Positions 43,953 to 44,619 of a stretch of 44,619 nt of DNA are shown here, piece by piece (position 1 is the first letter of the stretch; every line of letters begins with the position of its first letter). The notes beneath the pieces were generated by a model. The model saw only the letters and a list, made by a program, of their open reading frames with translations, searched no databases and was not told where the DNA came from. Made by a program: the position numbers and the translations under genes. The DNA lies in contig NZ_BAFZ01000046.1 of assembly GCF_000308575.1 (NCBI RefSeq), forward strand, positions 1 to 44,619, written 5' to 3'. Origin of the DNA: Nocardia exalbida NBRC 100660. Lineage in GTDB: Bacteria; Actinomycetota; Actinomycetes; Mycobacteriales; Mycobacteriaceae.

Positions 43953-44619
43953 TCAGGCGGTGAGCTCGCGTTCCAGCGGTGTCCGGAACCGTGGGATGGC
44001 GCGGACCTCGCCGAACCAGTCGGCGACGCGTTGCGCTTGCGCGGCGATCAGCGTTTCGGCGTCCGCGCCGACGTCTTCGAGCAGGCGGTAGACGATCTCG
44101 CCGTCCTTGCGCTGCGCCCAGCCGCCGACGACGCGTCCGTCCCACCAGACCGTGGGTCCGATGTTGCCGTTGCTGTCGAACACCCGCGGTGCGTGCGGGC
44201 CGAGGTACCACTCCCGCGCCTGCCAGCCCATCGGGGTCGGGTCGAGGGCGGGCAGCAGCGCCGCCCACGGCTCCGGCGCGGCGATCGGCTCCACGTCGTC
44301 GGCCAGCAGCACGCCGGTCACGCCGTCCAGGTCGACCTCGACCAGATCCAGGGCGCCCAGTGCAGCACGCACCTCGCCGAGCGTCCATCCGGTCCACCAT
44401 TTGACGTCGGAGACCGGCGCGGGACCGAAGGCGCGCAACCAGCGGCGGACCAGTTCCACCCTGGCCTCGGCGGCGGGAAGGGCGGGAACGCCGTCCGGCA
44501 GCCACGATTCGATCGGCGCCCAGGTGTACTGGCTGCTGGTCCAGCCGCCGTTCGGCCTGCCGCGCACGATGCGGCCCTCGCAGCCGAGCGTCACCAGTAC
44601 CCAGGTGGTGATGTTCGTC
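43953..44619 (-). CDS. winged-helix DNA-binding domain protein (DUF1006/AlkZ type), C-terminal part
   Basis: The frame is open to the window edge, so the N-terminus is missing; about 222 codons are visible. 'GRIVRGRPNGGWTSSQYTWAPIESWLP' (parts 'EGRIVRGRP' and 'WTSSQYTW'), 'LRAFGPAPVSDVKWWTGWT' and 'VFDSNGNIGPTVWWDGRVVGGWAQRKDG' are typical of the HTH_42 family, which includes AlkZ-type DNA glycosylases that unhook interstrand crosslinks. The QxQ/QxD catalytic motif that separates active glycosylases lies in the missing part. Convergent with nadC. Confidence 0.85.
   Translation of the reverse strand, partial: TNITTWVLVTLGCEGRIVRGRPNGGWTSSQYTWAPIESWLPDGVPALPAAEARVELVRRWLRAFGPAPVSDVKWWTGWTLGEVRAALGALDLVEVDLDGVTGVLLADDVEPIAAPEPWAALLPALDPTPMGWQAREWYLGPHAPRVFDSNGNIGPTVWWDGRVVGGWAQRKDGEIVYRLLEDVGADAETLIAAQAQRVADWFGEVRAIPRFRTPLERELTA

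Overview
The window is very GC-rich chromosomal DNA of a mycolic-acid-type actinomycete, most likely a Nocardia. The basis is the replicative DnaE of the mycobacterial type, the BioQ/BsaP biotin genes, the NrtR-nadABC cluster, an XRE-DUF397 pair and a Ddn-like F420 enzyme. From memory, and not from a search, the gene order dnaE1, ilvA, tre genes, bioA, bioF, bioD, bioB, bsaP, DUF2567, nrtR, nadA, nadB, nadC follows the M. tuberculosis Rv1547 to Rv1596 segment. Accessory genes are interspersed in that scaffold. I see no insertion sequence, tRNA, rRNA or CRISPR array.

Layout. 1-4.1 kb: the 5' end of a secreted protein, then dnaE. 4.2-5.9 kb: a less GC-rich island with a small resolvase-like protein and an XRE-DUF397 pair. 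6.0-7.9 kb: a TetR regulator with a Cmx-like drug efflux pump and two matching operators. 8.0-16.3 kb: a secreted protein, a methyltransferase, a 42-bp minisatellite, treZ, a beta-lactamase-fold esterase, ilvA, a Ddn-like protein, a small membrane protein and a DUF2235 hydrolase. 16.3-20.9 kb: treX-treY. 21-26.7 kb: a MarR-GNAT fusion, bioA, a cupin/MarR pair and bioF-bioD. 27-32.3 kb: a membrane-anchored hydrolase and a sulfonate-type ABC transporter with a flavin monooxygenase; the permease gene is frameshifted. 32.5-35 kb: an MFS transporter and a secreted lipase. 35-38.3 kb: bioQ, bioB, bsaP, a DUF2567 protein and a DUF1353 protein. 38.4-44.6 kb: cspA, a small basic protein, nrtR divergent from nadABC, and the 3' part of a winged-helix protein cut by the window edge.

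How the genes work together. BioA, BioF, BioD, BioB and BsaP make the late steps of biotin synthesis. Three near-identical palindromes in front of bioA, bioF and bioB indicate one BioQ regulon dispersed over 13 kb. TreX debranches glycogen, TreY converts the chain end to a trehalosyl unit and TreZ releases trehalose; here treZ is separated from treXY and on the other strand. NadA, NadB and NadC make nicotinate mononucleotide from aspartate and dihydroxyacetone phosphate. Their presumed repressor NrtR has a degraded Nudix box and an operator in the shared promoter. The ssu-like operon imports and cleaves an organosulfur compound.

The observations most worth checking are the 42-bp repeat in front of treZ, the paired TetR and MarR operators, the single-base frameshift in the ABC permease, the bsaP gene, the hairpin-forming repeat array after ilvA, and several genes whose -10 box sits 6-8 bases before the start codon (probable leaderless mRNAs).
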